From Micromonospora craniellae (GTDB taxonomy: Bacteria > Actinomycetota > Actinomycetes > Mycobacteriales > Micromonosporaceae): a stretch of 64,000 nt of DNA. Under the pieces are notes generated by a model, which worked only from the letters and a program-made list of their open reading frames with translations, was not told the origin of the DNA and made no database searches. The stretch is taken from positions 1,798,001 through 1,862,000 of the forward strand of contig NZ_CP061725.1 in NCBI RefSeq assembly GCF_014764405.1, in the 5' to 3' direction. Within the stretch, counting starts at the first letter, position 1; each line of letters begins with the position of its first letter. The position numbers and the translations under genes are program-made. Shown one piece after another: positions 27,530 through 35,856 of the stretch.

Positions 27530-28321
27530 ATGACCGGGCTGTCCCCCGGCGCCCGGGTCGCCCGCACCGCCGCCGTCTCCCTGCTCGCCAGCACGCTCGG
27601 TGGTGCCGCCGTCCTGGCCGGACAGGCCGTGGCGGCACGCAACCGCCGCTACGCCCAGCCGGAGCTGGGGCTCGCGTTGCGGGCCACGGTCGGCCGCAGC
27701 GACGCACCGGTGCTGCGTCTGGTGCTGCTCGGAGACTCCTCGGCGCTCGGCGTCGGGGTCGACCGGCTGGGCGACACCATCGGCGGGCAACTGGCCGAAC
27801 TGCTGGCCGAGGGGCCGACCGGGCGGCAGGTGCACCTGTCCAGCGTCGGCGTCTCCGGGTCGCGCTCGACCGACCTGGCCACGCAGGTGGCGCGGGCGCT
27901 GCTCGGCGAGCGGCCGGACGTCGCGGTCATCCTGGTCGGCGCGAACGACGTGACCAGCATGCGCCGCCCGGCCGACGCCGCCGCCTACCTCGGGGCGGCC
28001 GTGCACCGGCTGCGCCAGGCGGGCGTCGAGGTCGTCGTCGGAACCTGTCCGGACCTGGGCGCGGTACGCGCGATCGCCCCTCCGCTGCGTCAGGTCGTCG
28101 GTCTGGTGGGGCGCTGGGTCGCGCGGGCGCAGACCGGTGCGGTCCTGGACGCCGGCGGCACGGTGGTCGACCTGGCCACCGAGACCGGTCCGGTGTTCCG
28201 GGCCGACGCGGGGACGTTCTGCAATGACGGCTACCACCCCTCCGCCGACGGCTACCGGCTCTGGGCGCACGCCCTGCTTCCGGCCCTGGTCGCCGCCGCG
28301 AGGGTCACGCCTCGCCGCTGA
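27530..28321 (+). CDS. SGNH/GDSL hydrolase, second of a tandem pair
   Basis: 263 aa from an ATG with GGGGAG upstream. It has a hydrophobic N-terminus (residues 13-30), LVLLGDSSALGVGVD (Ser), ILVGANDVTSM (Asn) and NDGYHPSADGYRLWA (Asp/His). Shared blocks with the upstream protein (VVVGTCPDLGA, PPLR, GANDVT) show they are duplicates, but this one lacks the long tail. Confidence 0.9.
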   Translation: MTGLSPGARVARTAAVSLLASTLGGAAVLAGQAVAARNRRYAQPELGLALRATVGRSDAPVLRLVLLGDSSALGVGVDRLGDTIGGQLAELLAEGPTGRQVHLSSVGVSGSRSTDLATQVARALLGERPDVAVILVGANDVTSMRRPADAAAYLGAAVHRLRQAGVEVVVGTCPDLGAVRAIAPPLRQVVGLVGRWVARAQTGAVLDAGGTVVDLATETGPVFRADAGTFCNDGYHPSADGYRLWAHALLPALVAAARVTPRR

Positions 28322-28355
28322 CCTGGATCGATCGGATCTGCCCGGCGGGGTGACA

Positions 28356-28373
28356 TTTTCCGACGATGGAAAA
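28356..28373 (+). promoter_or_regulatory. Dyad upstream of the thiolase gene (candidate operator)
   Basis: TTTTCC-N6-GGAAAA, about 40 bp before the thiolase ATG, followed by two direct AGTTA repeats 11 bp apart (28384-28400). A/T-rich dyads stand out in this GC background and suggest a repressor site; the regulator is unknown. Confidence 0.35.
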
Positions 28374-28410
28374 CTTTCGCTGCAAGTTACCAGCGAGTTA
28401 GCGTGGGCCC

Positions 28411-29670
28411 ATGCCGATTGAGTCGTCCCGCGACGCCGTCATCGTCGCCACCGCCCGCTCCCCCATCGGCCGGGCCCACAAGGGTTCCCTCCGCGATGTC
28501 CGGCCGGACGACCTCGCCGCCACCATCGTGCAGGCCGCCCTGGACAAGATCCCCCAGCTCGACCCGCGCGAGATCGACGACCTCTACCTGGGATGCGGCC
28601 TGCCCGGCGGCGAACAGGGTTTCAACATGGCCCGGGTGGTCGCCGTACTGATGGGCCTCGACGGCCTGCCCGGCGCCACGACCACCCGCTACTGCGCCTC
28701 CTCCCTGCAGACCACCCGGATGGCGATGCACGCGATCCGCGCCGGTGAGGGCGACGTCTTCGTCTCCGCCGGGGTCGAGACCGTCTCCCGCTACGCCCGG
28801 GGCAACTCCGACGTCCTCCCCCCGGAGGCGCAGGCCCTGCTGGGACGCTGGGAGAACCCCCGGTTCACCGAGGCGCGCCAACGCTCCAAGGGCCGCACGG
28901 AGGCGGGCGCCCCGGTCTGGACCGACCCCCGCGAGCAGGGCACGCTGCCCGACGTCTATCTGGCCATGGGGCAGACCGCCGAGAACCTGGCCCAGGTGCA
29001 CGACGTCAGCCGCGCCGACATGGACGCCTTCGGCGTGCGCAGCCAGAACCTGGCGGAGAAGGCGATCGCCGACGGCTTCTGGGCCCGCGAGATCACCCCG
29101 GTCACCACGCCGGACGGCACCGTGGTCGGCGCCGATGACGGCCCGCGTGCCGGAGTGACGCTGGAGGCCGTATCCGCACTCAAGCCGGTGTTCCGGCCGG
29201 ACGGGCGGATCACCGCCGGCAACTGCTGCCCGCTCAACGACGGCGCCGCCGCCGTGGTCGTGATGAGTGCCCAGCGGGCCGAGGAACTGGGAATCACCCC
29301 GCTGGCCCGGATCATCTCGACCGGTGTCACCGCGCTCTCGCCGGAGATCATGGGGCTCGGCCCGGTCGAGGCCAGCCGGCAGGCCCTGGCGCGGGCCGGC
29401 ATGACCATCGACGACGTCGACCTGGTGGAGATCAACGAGGCGTTCGCGGCCCAGGTGATCCCGTCGTACCGGCAGCTCGGCATTTCCGAGGAGAAGCTGA
29501 ACGTGGCGGGCGGCGCGATCGCCGTCGGTCACCCCTTCGGGATGACCGGCGCCCGGATCACCGGCACGCTGCTGAACGCGTTGCAGTGGCACGACAAGAC
29601 CATCGGCCTGGAGACCATGTGCGTCGGCGGTGGGCAGGGCATGGCGATGGTCCTCGAACGCCTGAACTGA
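28411..29670 (+). CDS. Acetyl-CoA acetyltransferase (thiolase)
   Basis: 419 aa. TRYCASSLQTTRMAMHAI carries the acyl-enzyme Cys (near residue 92), EINEAFAAQVIPSY the conserved NEAF, GHPFGMTGARITGTLL the catalytic His, and CVGGGQGMAMVLERL the second Cys. Length and motifs fit the FadA-type degradative enzymes; a thiolase (fadA3) occupies the same place in mycobacteria. It acts in fatty-acid beta-oxidation or acetoacetyl-CoA formation. Confidence 0.93.
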   Translation: MPIESSRDAVIVATARSPIGRAHKGSLRDVRPDDLAATIVQAALDKIPQLDPREIDDLYLGCGLPGGEQGFNMARVVAVLMGLDGLPGATTTRYCASSLQTTRMAMHAIRAGEGDVFVSAGVETVSRYARGNSDVLPPEAQALLGRWENPRFTEARQRSKGRTEAGAPVWTDPREQGTLPDVYLAMGQTAENLAQVHDVSRADMDAFGVRSQNLAEKAIADGFWAREITPVTTPDGTVVGADDGPRAGVTLEAVSALKPVFRPDGRITAGNCCPLNDGAAAVVVMSAQRAEELGITPLARIISTGVTALSPEIMGLGPVEASRQALARAGMTIDDVDLVEINEAFAAQVIPSYRQLGISEEKLNVAGGAIAVGHPFGMTGARITGTLLNALQWHDKTIGLETMCVGGGQGMAMVLERLN

Positions 29671-29681
29671 CGCGGGACCTG

Positions 29682-30014
29682 CTAGAGCGCGGTGCGGGTC
29701 GCGGCCACCTCGGTGGCGGCCCGCGCCAGCGCCCCGCCGGTCGGGGCGACGGCCAGCAGATCGGCGGCGACCACCCGGAGCTGGTCGGGCAGAACGAGGT
29801 CGTTGCCGAGCCGGGGCACGGTACGCCGGGGTTGCCCCTCCGCGTCGGCGGCCAGGTTGGCGATCTCCTGGACCAGCCGGTGCACCAGGTCGGCCCGGGA
29901 CACGTTGCCACGGGAGGCAGTGGCCGACCACCGGGGCTGCTGCCAGTGCGCCACCTGCCGCACCAGCAGTTCCACCCCCTGCCCCACCTCGTCCCGCCCC
30001 TGCGAATCGCCCAT
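29682..30014 (-). CDS. Hypothetical protein
   Basis: 110 aa from the ATG giving MGDSQGRDEVGQGVELL. Predicted helical, with no membrane segment and no recognised domain; conserved-looking patches are WSATASRGNVSRADLVHRLV and LRVVAADLLAVAPTG. Convergent with the thiolase gene with a 12-bp gap. Third-position GC is high, consistent with a real gene. Confidence 0.6.
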   Translation of the reverse strand: MGDSQGRDEVGQGVELLVRQVAHWQQPRWSATASRGNVSRADLVHRLVQEIANLAADAEGQPRRTVPRLGNDLVLPDQLRVVAADLLAVAPTGGALARAATEVAATRTAL

Positions 30015-30100
30015 CCCCGCACTGTACGCACCGCGCCGGAGCAAGCGATCATGCCCGCCGACGGCGGAGTTCCGGGCAACGCGGGGTGGCCACGAACGAC

Positions 30101-30128
30101 GGCGCCCGCCCCGGGCGGGGCGGGCGCC
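30101..30128 (-). terminator. Hairpin after the Bax-inhibitor-1 gene
   Basis: 12-bp perfect arms (GGCGCCCGCCCC and complement) with a 4-base loop, located about 25 bp beyond the stop of the minus-strand gene at 30152-30988. Confidence 0.65.
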
Positions 30129-30151
30129 GGTCGGTCGCTGGGCGGCGATGA

Positions 30152-30988
30152 TCAGTCGTCGCCTTGGAAGTAGCTCAGCAGGCGCAGCATCTCGATGTAG
30201 AGCCAGATCAGGCTGACCAGGATGCCGAAGGCGGCGACCCAGGAGTAGCGCTGCGGCAGGCCCATCCGGACGCCGTCCTCGACCTCCTTGAAGCTGAGGA
30301 TGAAGCTCAGCGAGGCGACCACGATGCAGACGATGCTGAACCCGATGGCCAGCGGGCTGCCGTCACGCAGACCGGTGTTCACACCGAACATCGCCAGCAC
30401 CAGGTTGATCAGCATGACGGCGAAGAGACCCGCCATCACGGCGACCATGCCCTTGACGAACTTCGGCGTCGCCCGGATGACCTTCGCCCGGTAGAGCATG
30501 GTCATCACGAAGAAGACACCGAAGGTGGCAGTCACCGCCTGGATCACGATGCCGTCGTACAGCGACTCGAAGAACTTGCTCACCGCGCCGACGAGCACAC
30601 CCTGGACCAGCGCGTACGCGACGACCAGAGCCGGGTTCGCCATCTTGGAGAACGAGATGATCATGCCGAGGACGAGGCCCACGACGGCGGCACCGATCCA
30701 GGCGACGCCGAGCAGCGCGTCCGGCACCAGCACCCATGCGGCCGCACCGGACACACCGACGATGGCCAGGAGCATGACCGTCTTGACCACCACGTCGTCG
30801 ATCGACATGGTGGTGGCCGCCGGCGGCGCGGACGGGAAGCCCGGCGCACCGGGGTAACCGGCCTGCGGCGGGTACTGCTGCTGGGGGTATCCGGGCTGGC
30901 CGTACGGCCCGGGCGGGGCGTACCCGGCGGCACGCTCCCGCTCGGCCGCCTGACCGAGCCGGGCGAGCACCGGGTTCGAAGTCTTCAC
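30152..30988 (-). CDS. Bax inhibitor-1/YccA family membrane protein
   Basis: 278 aa. Residues 20-60 are Pro/Tyr/Gly-rich and cytoplasmic (GYAPPGPYGQPGYPQQQYPP); from about residue 70 there are seven hydrophobic helices (VVVKTVMLLAIVGVSGAAAW, through VAAFGILVSLIWLYIEMLRL). The C-terminal YIEMLRLLSYFQGDD is a typical bacterial BI-1 end. BI-1 proteins are proposed Ca2+/pH-responsive channels; the bacterial role is unclear. Confidence 0.9.
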   Translation of the reverse strand: MKTSNPVLARLGQAAERERAAGYAPPGPYGQPGYPQQQYPPQAGYPGAPGFPSAPPAATTMSIDDVVVKTVMLLAIVGVSGAAAWVLVPDALLGVAWIGAAVVGLVLGMIISFSKMANPALVVAYALVQGVLVGAVSKFFESLYDGIVIQAVTATFGVFFVMTMLYRAKVIRATPKFVKGMVAVMAGLFAVMLINLVLAMFGVNTGLRDGSPLAIGFSIVCIVVASLSFILSFKEVEDGVRMGLPQRYSWVAAFGILVSLIWLYIEMLRLLSYFQGDD

Positions 30989-31091
30989 TCTCTGGCCTCC
31001 CTAAGGGGGTCGTGGCACGTCAACGCGCGCTACAAGAGTAAACGTCCGGAGCAGCACGGTGTCGATCGGAATGCTGAGGGAACCCTGAGAG

Positions 31092-31172
31092 TGCCCGGGG
31101 CGGGGGTCGAACCCGCACGCCTTGCGGCAGCCGCTTTTAAGGCGGCCGTGTCTGCCGTTCCACCACCCGGGC
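31092..31172 (-). tRNA. bldA: tRNA-Leu (UAA anticodon), bldA type
   Basis: 81 nt on the minus strand. Acceptor GCCCGGG pairs with CCCGGGC, the anticodon arm is GCCGC-CTTAAAA-GCGGC giving anticodon UAA, the variable arm is long (class II, TGCCGCAAGGCGT), and the T arm has GCGGG-TTCGACC-CCCGC. No CCA is encoded. It reads the rare UUA codon, which in streptomycetes makes the bldA tRNA a developmental switch; the same role here is inferred. Confidence 0.92.
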
Positions 31173-31259
31173 GGGTGACCCCGACGCGCCGACACGCGTG
31201 GTGCAGTGCCACGGTAGCGGGTTCCCGCCCGCTGCGGCGTCCCGTGCCGAGCACCCGCA

Positions 31260-32246
31260 CTAGACGAGTTGTTCCGAATTGCGGTCAGTGGTCGTAGGCG
31301 ATCAGTGACCGGGTGACGGGTGCGCCGGTCTTGTTGTTGTGCCAGATCGCCGCGGTCATGGCGAGGAGGCGTTGGGCGACCCGGACGGCCACACCGTCGA
31401 AGGTTCGTCCGCCGTGTTGTTCCAGGTCAAGCTGGCCTTTGAGGGTGTCGTTGACCGACTCGATCAACTGGCGGACCTTCTTGAGCATCGGCTCGCCGTA
31501 GCGGGCCTTCTCCTTCTTGCGGGACGGGCGCAGCAGTTCGATGCCCTGCTCGGCCAACTGCCGCTCGAATGGCTTGGAGGCGAATCCCTTGTCGCTGATC
31601 AGCAGGATCCTGTCGTGCTCTGCCACCACGCCGGCCTCGACGTCCAGCATCGCGGCGAGGACCTCTCGCTCGCCGATCTTCGGGTTCGCGAGGGCCCACA
31701 GGATCGGCATCCCGGTCGGGGTGCAGACCAGGTAGAGCCGGAGTCCCCAGAAGAAGCGGGAATGGGAGGCGCAGTAGCCGTATCCGGCCCAGCCGGCGAG
31801 GTCTGAGCGCTGGGCGGTGGGGCGGGACATGCCGCACGGGATGGGGGTGGAGTCGACGATCCAGTGGTGGTCGAACCAGAAGTCACTGTCGCGGGCCAGG
31901 TCCCGGATGACCTTTTTGATCAGCGGCAGGGCAGCGCGGAGCCGTTTGTTGTAGCCCGGCCGCTGCGGCAGGTAGGGAAACCAGGGGCGCAGGTGGATAC
32001 GGGCGTAGCGGATCCAGTGCGCCTCAGAGCGGGCACCGAGCAGGACCTGCGCCACCGCGAGGCATACCAGTTCGGAGTCGGTCAGTAGCGGCGGCCGTCC
32101 CCGCCACCGGGGGGTGCGGATGCTGTCGTCGATCTTCACGTACAGTGCGGTCAAGAGGGTATCCAGGTCTTGCGTCACACCATGATCTTGGATGCCCTCT
32201 CTTCATGCCCAGACATCGACCCCTGACTTCGGAACTACTCGTCTAG
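31260..32246 (-). mobile_element. IS982-family insertion sequence (~1 kb)
   Basis: Near-perfect terminal inverted repeats: CTAGACGAGTTGTTCCGAA (31260-31278) and the complement of TTCGGAACTACTCGTCTAG (32228-32246), 18 of 19 identical. One intact minus-strand transposase fills the element. I see no clear target duplication, so the outermost bases are uncertain by a few. Confidence 0.85.
31285..32178 (-). CDS. IS982-family transposase
   Basis: 297 aa from a GTG. N-terminus LDTLLTALYVKIDDSI and LTDSELVCLAVAQVLLG are the IS982 helical region; the DDE core shows HWIVDSTPIPCGMSRPTAQR (first Asp), LLISDKGFASKPFE (second Asp) and LIESVNDTLKGQLDLEQH (Glu). It appears intact and full length. Confidence 0.93.
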   Translation of the reverse strand: MTQDLDTLLTALYVKIDDSIRTPRWRGRPPLLTDSELVCLAVAQVLLGARSEAHWIRYARIHLRPWFPYLPQRPGYNKRLRAALPLIKKVIRDLARDSDFWFDHHWIVDSTPIPCGMSRPTAQRSDLAGWAGYGYCASHSRFFWGLRLYLVCTPTGMPILWALANPKIGEREVLAAMLDVEAGVVAEHDRILLISDKGFASKPFERQLAEQGIELLRPSRKKEKARYGEPMLKKVRQLIESVNDTLKGQLDLEQHGGRTFDGVAVRVAQRLLAMTAAIWHNNKTGAPVTRSLIAYDH

Positions 32247-32256
32247 GGTCGAGGCC

Positions 32257-32397
32257 GTGAGCAGCGTCGCACCCACCGCACGCGAAAACGGCGTGTCCGA
32301 GAGGGCGATCCGCACCATCGGCGTCGCCGACGGCATGTTCAGCCCGCACTACTTCTCGGCCGGGCTGAGCACCGGGCCGGCGGAGTACAACGCCTGA
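32257..32397 (+). CDS. Small hypothetical protein next to the IS982 end
   Basis: 46 aa from GTG, ending VADGMFSPHYFSAGLSTGPAEYNA. No recognised domain. The start lies only 10 bp from the right end of the IS982 element, so its native promoter has probably been displaced. A strong hairpin follows directly, which supports a real transcript end here. Confidence 0.5.
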   Translation: MSSVAPTARENGVSERAIRTIGVADGMFSPHYFSAGLSTGPAEYNA

Positions 32398-32427
32398 GCC
32401 CGCGCGGCCGGTGGGCCGCGCGGGCTC
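32396..32427. terminator. Bidirectional terminator between the small ORF and the NDH-2-like gene
   Basis: Perfect 14-bp arms (GAGCCCGCGCGGCC and complement) around GGTG, between two convergent genes; the small ORF stop codon is inside the left arm. Confidence 0.8.
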
Positions 32428-32433
32428 GGACCA

Positions 32434-33759
32434 CTACGCCTTGGAGCCCGGGTAGGACGCCTCGGCGAACTCCTCGCGCGGGTCGTGCAACTGACCGAGG
32501 GCGACCACCTCACGCTTGAGGAAGAACGCCAGCGTCCAGTCGACAACCACCCGGACCTTGCGGTTGAACGAGGGAATACGGCTCATGTGGTACGTCCGGT
32601 GCATGAACCAGGCCGGCCAGCCGGTCATCTTGACGCCGTAGACCTGGGCCACGCCCTTGTACAGGCCGAGGCTGGCCACGCTGCCGGCGTGCTTGTGCTT
32701 GTAGTCGACCGGCTGCCCGCCACGGACCACCGCGACGATGTTGTCGGCCATCCGCTGGGCCTGGCGTACCGCGTGCTGGGCGCTCGGCGAGCAGAAGTTG
32801 CCCGGCGGCTTGGTCAGGTCCGGCACGGCGGCGCAGTCCCCGGCGCTCCAGGCGCCCTCGACCACCCGGTCACCGTCGACCACCTGGAGGGTGGGCCGGC
32901 AGGTGACCCGACGCCGCTCGTCGCGGGGGAAGTCGGTGGCGTCCAGCATCGGCGCCGGCTTCACGCCCGCCGTCCAGACGATGGTGTCGGAGCTGAAGCT
33001 GTCCCCGTCGGAGAGCGTGACCACCCCGTCGACGCAGGACTCCAGGCGAGTGTCCAGCCGGATGTCCATGTCCCGCTTCAGCAGCTGCTGCACGGTGTAG
33101 GCACCCATGTCCCGGTCGACCTCGGGCAGCACCCGTTGGGTGGCCTCGACCAGCACCCACCGCATGTCCGACACCTTCAGCTCCGGGTAGTACTTCAGGG
33201 CGTGCCGCGCCATGTCCTCCATCTCGGCGAGCGCCTCGATGCCGGCGTACCCGCCACCGACGAAGACGAAGGTGAGAGCGCGGCGGCGTACCTCCGGGTC
33301 GGTCGTCGCGGCCGCCACGTCCAACTGCTCCAACACGTGGTTGCGCAGATAGATGGCCTCGCCGATGGTCTTGAAGCCGATGCCGTGCTCGTGCAGGCCG
33401 GGAATCGGCAGGGTCCGGGAGACCGAACCCGGGGCGACCACGACGTGGTCGTACGCGATCTCACGCGGCGGGCCGATGATCGGCTGCACGGTGGCGGTCT
33501 TGCGGTCGTGCTCGATGCGGGTCACCGCACCGGACACCACCGTGCACCGCCGTAACTCGCGGCGCAGCGGCACCACGGAGTGCCGCGGAGAGATGTTCCC
33601 TCCCGACGCCTCGGGAAGGAACGGCTGGTAGGTCATGTGCGGCTGCGGGTCGACGACGATGACCTCGGCCTCACGGGAGCTGAGCTTCTTCGACAGGCGC
33701 AGGGCCGCGTACAGCCCGACGTGCCCGGCACCCACCACAAGGATCCGCTTCGGATTCAC
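32434..33759 (-). CDS. ndh: NAD(P)/FAD-dependent oxidoreductase, type II NADH dehydrogenase-like
   Basis: 441 aa from a GTG preceded by GAAGGA. RILVVGAGHVGLYAALRL is the FAD Rossmann motif, LTFVFVGGGYAGIEALAEM the NAD(H) motif, and GAWSAGDCAAVPD the second FAD contact. The C-terminal ~60 residues (TYHMSRIPSFNRKVRVVVDW) include the amphipathic membrane-binding region of NDH-2. It moves electrons from NADH to menaquinone without proton pumping. Confidence 0.88.
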   Translation of the reverse strand: MNPKRILVVGAGHVGLYAALRLSKKLSSREAEVIVVDPQPHMTYQPFLPEASGGNISPRHSVVPLRRELRRCTVVSGAVTRIEHDRKTATVQPIIGPPREIAYDHVVVAPGSVSRTLPIPGLHEHGIGFKTIGEAIYLRNHVLEQLDVAAATTDPEVRRRALTFVFVGGGYAGIEALAEMEDMARHALKYYPELKVSDMRWVLVEATQRVLPEVDRDMGAYTVQQLLKRDMDIRLDTRLESCVDGVVTLSDGDSFSSDTIVWTAGVKPAPMLDATDFPRDERRRVTCRPTLQVVDGDRVVEGAWSAGDCAAVPDLTKPPGNFCSPSAQHAVRQAQRMADNIVAVVRGGQPVDYKHKHAGSVASLGLYKGVAQVYGVKMTGWPAWFMHRTYHMSRIPSFNRKVRVVVDWTLAFFLKREVVALGQLHDPREEFAEASYPGSKA

Positions 33760-33913
33760 GCTTACATCCTTCCCCCGGCAGGGGCGGTCATCCCGCTCGC
33801 GGCACCCTTCTGTGACCGAGCACAACCTCAGTGTGACCCGCGCTACCGCAGGGACGAACCCGAACGGATCACCGGGCCACCGCAGCCCACGGCAGTCCCG
33901 CCGAGACCGCCGT

Positions 33914-34468
33914 TCACCTGCGTCTCAGCAGCCAGGCCAGCATCGCGGTCAACCCGACGACCACCAGCAGACCGGCGATCGTGACCGGCAACCGTCCGGT
34001 GCCGTCGCTGCCGACCCGGGCCAACTCGACCAGCAGCACCCCGAGGACCGATGTGGCGAGCACCACTGCGCCCGCGCGTGTGAGCCAACCCACGACCAGG
34101 TCCGGGTCCACCGCCGCGTCGTACGGCAGCAGCGCCGCCAGGGCGGCCAGCGTGTGCGCGAGATAGAGCAGCGCCGCCACGCCCAGCAGCCGCCACAACG
34201 CGATCGGTCGCTCGTGCAGGTCGGTGGCGAGCACCCACCCGGCGACCGTGACCAGCGCGGCGAAACTCGGCCAGAACCGGTGCGGCGACACCGCGGGCGC
34301 CACCGCGACCACGGCCAGCGCACCGAGCGTCTGTCCCTGGAGCATCTGGACGGGATACGACAGGAGTAACCCGGCGAACGTGGCGAGGAAGACCCCGAGA
34401 CGCACCAGGATCGGGGCCAGGGTGATCCGACCGGCCGCCGTGCGTACCGCCTTGAGCCGCCCGATCAC
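33914..34468 (-). CDS. Membrane protein, last gene of the MoxR/DUF58 operon
   Basis: 184 aa from a GTG overlapping the stop of the DUF58 gene (GTGA). About five hydrophobic helices (LVRLGVFLATFAGLLLSYPV, GALAVVAVAPAV, AALVTVAGWVLATDL, LLGVAALLYLAHTLAALAAL, VTIAGLLVVVGLTAMLAWLL). No recognised domain. Translational coupling indicates work with the DUF58 protein. Confidence 0.75.
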   Translation of the reverse strand: MIGRLKAVRTAAGRITLAPILVRLGVFLATFAGLLLSYPVQMLQGQTLGALAVVAVAPAVSPHRFWPSFAALVTVAGWVLATDLHERPIALWRLLGVAALLYLAHTLAALAALLPYDAAVDPDLVVGWLTRAGAVVLATSVLGVLLVELARVGSDGTGRLPVTIAGLLVVVGLTAMLAWLLRRR

Positions 34469-35850
34469 CGGCCACCCACCCGGGGCGCGGTGGCCAGCCG
34501 GGCCACATCCCGCAACACCTGGTCGAGGCTGCCCGCACCGGCCCAGGGCACCACCGGCACCCCGTGTTCGCGGAGCTGGGCGATCATCGTGTCCCGGTCC
34601 AGCCGCCACAGCCGGTACGCCACCTCGGACCAGCCCCGGTCCTTGGGCGGGTTCAGGTCGGCGGGCAGGGTGTCCACCGCGACCACGAACCGTCCCGACC
34701 GGGCCAGCCGGGCCAGCATCTGCGCCGACCGCTCCTCCAGCAGCGGCGTGAGCACCACCACCAGGGCGTCGGCGGAGAGCACCTGCGGCCCGAACACCTG
34801 GTCGTAGGGCTCGTGCGGGGAGGACTGCGCCTTCACGTCCAACAGCCACTCCAGCACCGTCAGGTACTGGCGTCGTCCGGTGGCCGGGCGCAGGCGTCGG
34901 GCGCTCGGGCCGTACTCCAGCAGCGCCACGCGGTCGCCCCGATGCAGGTAGTGCTCGGCGATGGCGGCGGCGGCCCGGACCGTGGTGTCCAGCACCGAGG
35001 CGGTGCCGGCGATCCCGCCGGAGCGGCCCGCCTCGGCGAGCACGTCGAGCAGCACCACCACCTCGGCGTCCCGGTCGGAGAGCGTGGACGCCACGTGCAG
35101 TTGCCGGGCCCGCAGGGACACCCGCCAGTCGATGCGGCGCAGCCGGTCGCCGGGGGCGAAGATCCGGACACCCGCCAGCTCACCGCCCTCACCGGGCCGG
35201 CGCGAATGGTGCGCGCCGACCAGGCCGGCGGCCCGGGGCATCGCCTCGACCGCCTCGAACGGCTCGGTCTTCGGGTACACCTTGGACCTGATCGACTCGG
35301 CGAACACGGCACGGGAGGTCAGCAGGCCCTGCGCGGCGGCGACCCGGGCACCTGCCGGGCCGATCCGGTGCCGCCCCCAGCGCAGCGCGGTGCCGGAGAG
35401 TTCCAGGTCGACCGCAGTGCCCGGGGCGACCGAGGTGACGAAGGGACGATCGGTCGGGGCGGGACGCCGGCCGGCGGGCGAGCCGCCACCGGCCACGGCG
35501 CCACCGGCGAGAGCCGCCCGGGTCACGCGCAGCCAGGGCGAGATCCGGGTACGCAGCACCGCCACGTCGTACGGCACGCTGCCCGGGTTGCCGACACTGA
35601 CCGTGCCGCTCACCTCACCACCCTCCACCAGGTGCGCCTCGTCAGCACTGATCCACACCTGCGGCAGATCGGTAGGACGACGACGTAGCGCGTACGCGGT
35701 GCCGAGCGCGAACGGTACGGCCAGCACGACCAGGTCGACCCGGCCCAACAGCACCGCGGCGGCCAGCAGCAGGCCGGTGAGCAGCACCGCCCGGCCAAGC
35801 GCCGCGGTGGGCGTCCAGCTGGGCGGGGCCGGTCGGTCCGGAGCGGTCAC
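34465..35850 (-). CDS. DUF58 domain protein with two N-terminal helices
   Basis: 461 aa. Residues 20-50 hold two hydrophobic segments, then a beta-rich region, then the DUF58 core APGDRLRRIDWRVSLRARQL near residue 230 followed by a von Willebrand-A-like fold (EVVVLLDVLAEAG, ADALVVVLTPLLEERSAQM). DUF58 proteins pair with MoxR ATPases and are thought to act as chaperone-regulated surface or maturation factors. Lies 6 bp after the moxR gene. Confidence 0.9.
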   Translation of the reverse strand: MTAPDRPAPPSWTPTAALGRAVLLTGLLLAAAVLLGRVDLVVLAVPFALGTAYALRRRPTDLPQVWISADEAHLVEGGEVSGTVSVGNPGSVPYDVAVLRTRISPWLRVTRAALAGGAVAGGGSPAGRRPAPTDRPFVTSVAPGTAVDLELSGTALRWGRHRIGPAGARVAAAQGLLTSRAVFAESIRSKVYPKTEPFEAVEAMPRAAGLVGAHHSRRPGEGGELAGVRIFAPGDRLRRIDWRVSLRARQLHVASTLSDRDAEVVVLLDVLAEAGRSGGIAGTASVLDTTVRAAAAIAEHYLHRGDRVALLEYGPSARRLRPATGRRQYLTVLEWLLDVKAQSSPHEPYDQVFGPQVLSADALVVVLTPLLEERSAQMLARLARSGRFVVAVDTLPADLNPPKDRGWSEVAYRLWRLDRDTMIAQLREHGVPVVPWAGAGSLDQVLRDVARLATAPRVGGR

Positions 35851-35856
35851 GACGGG

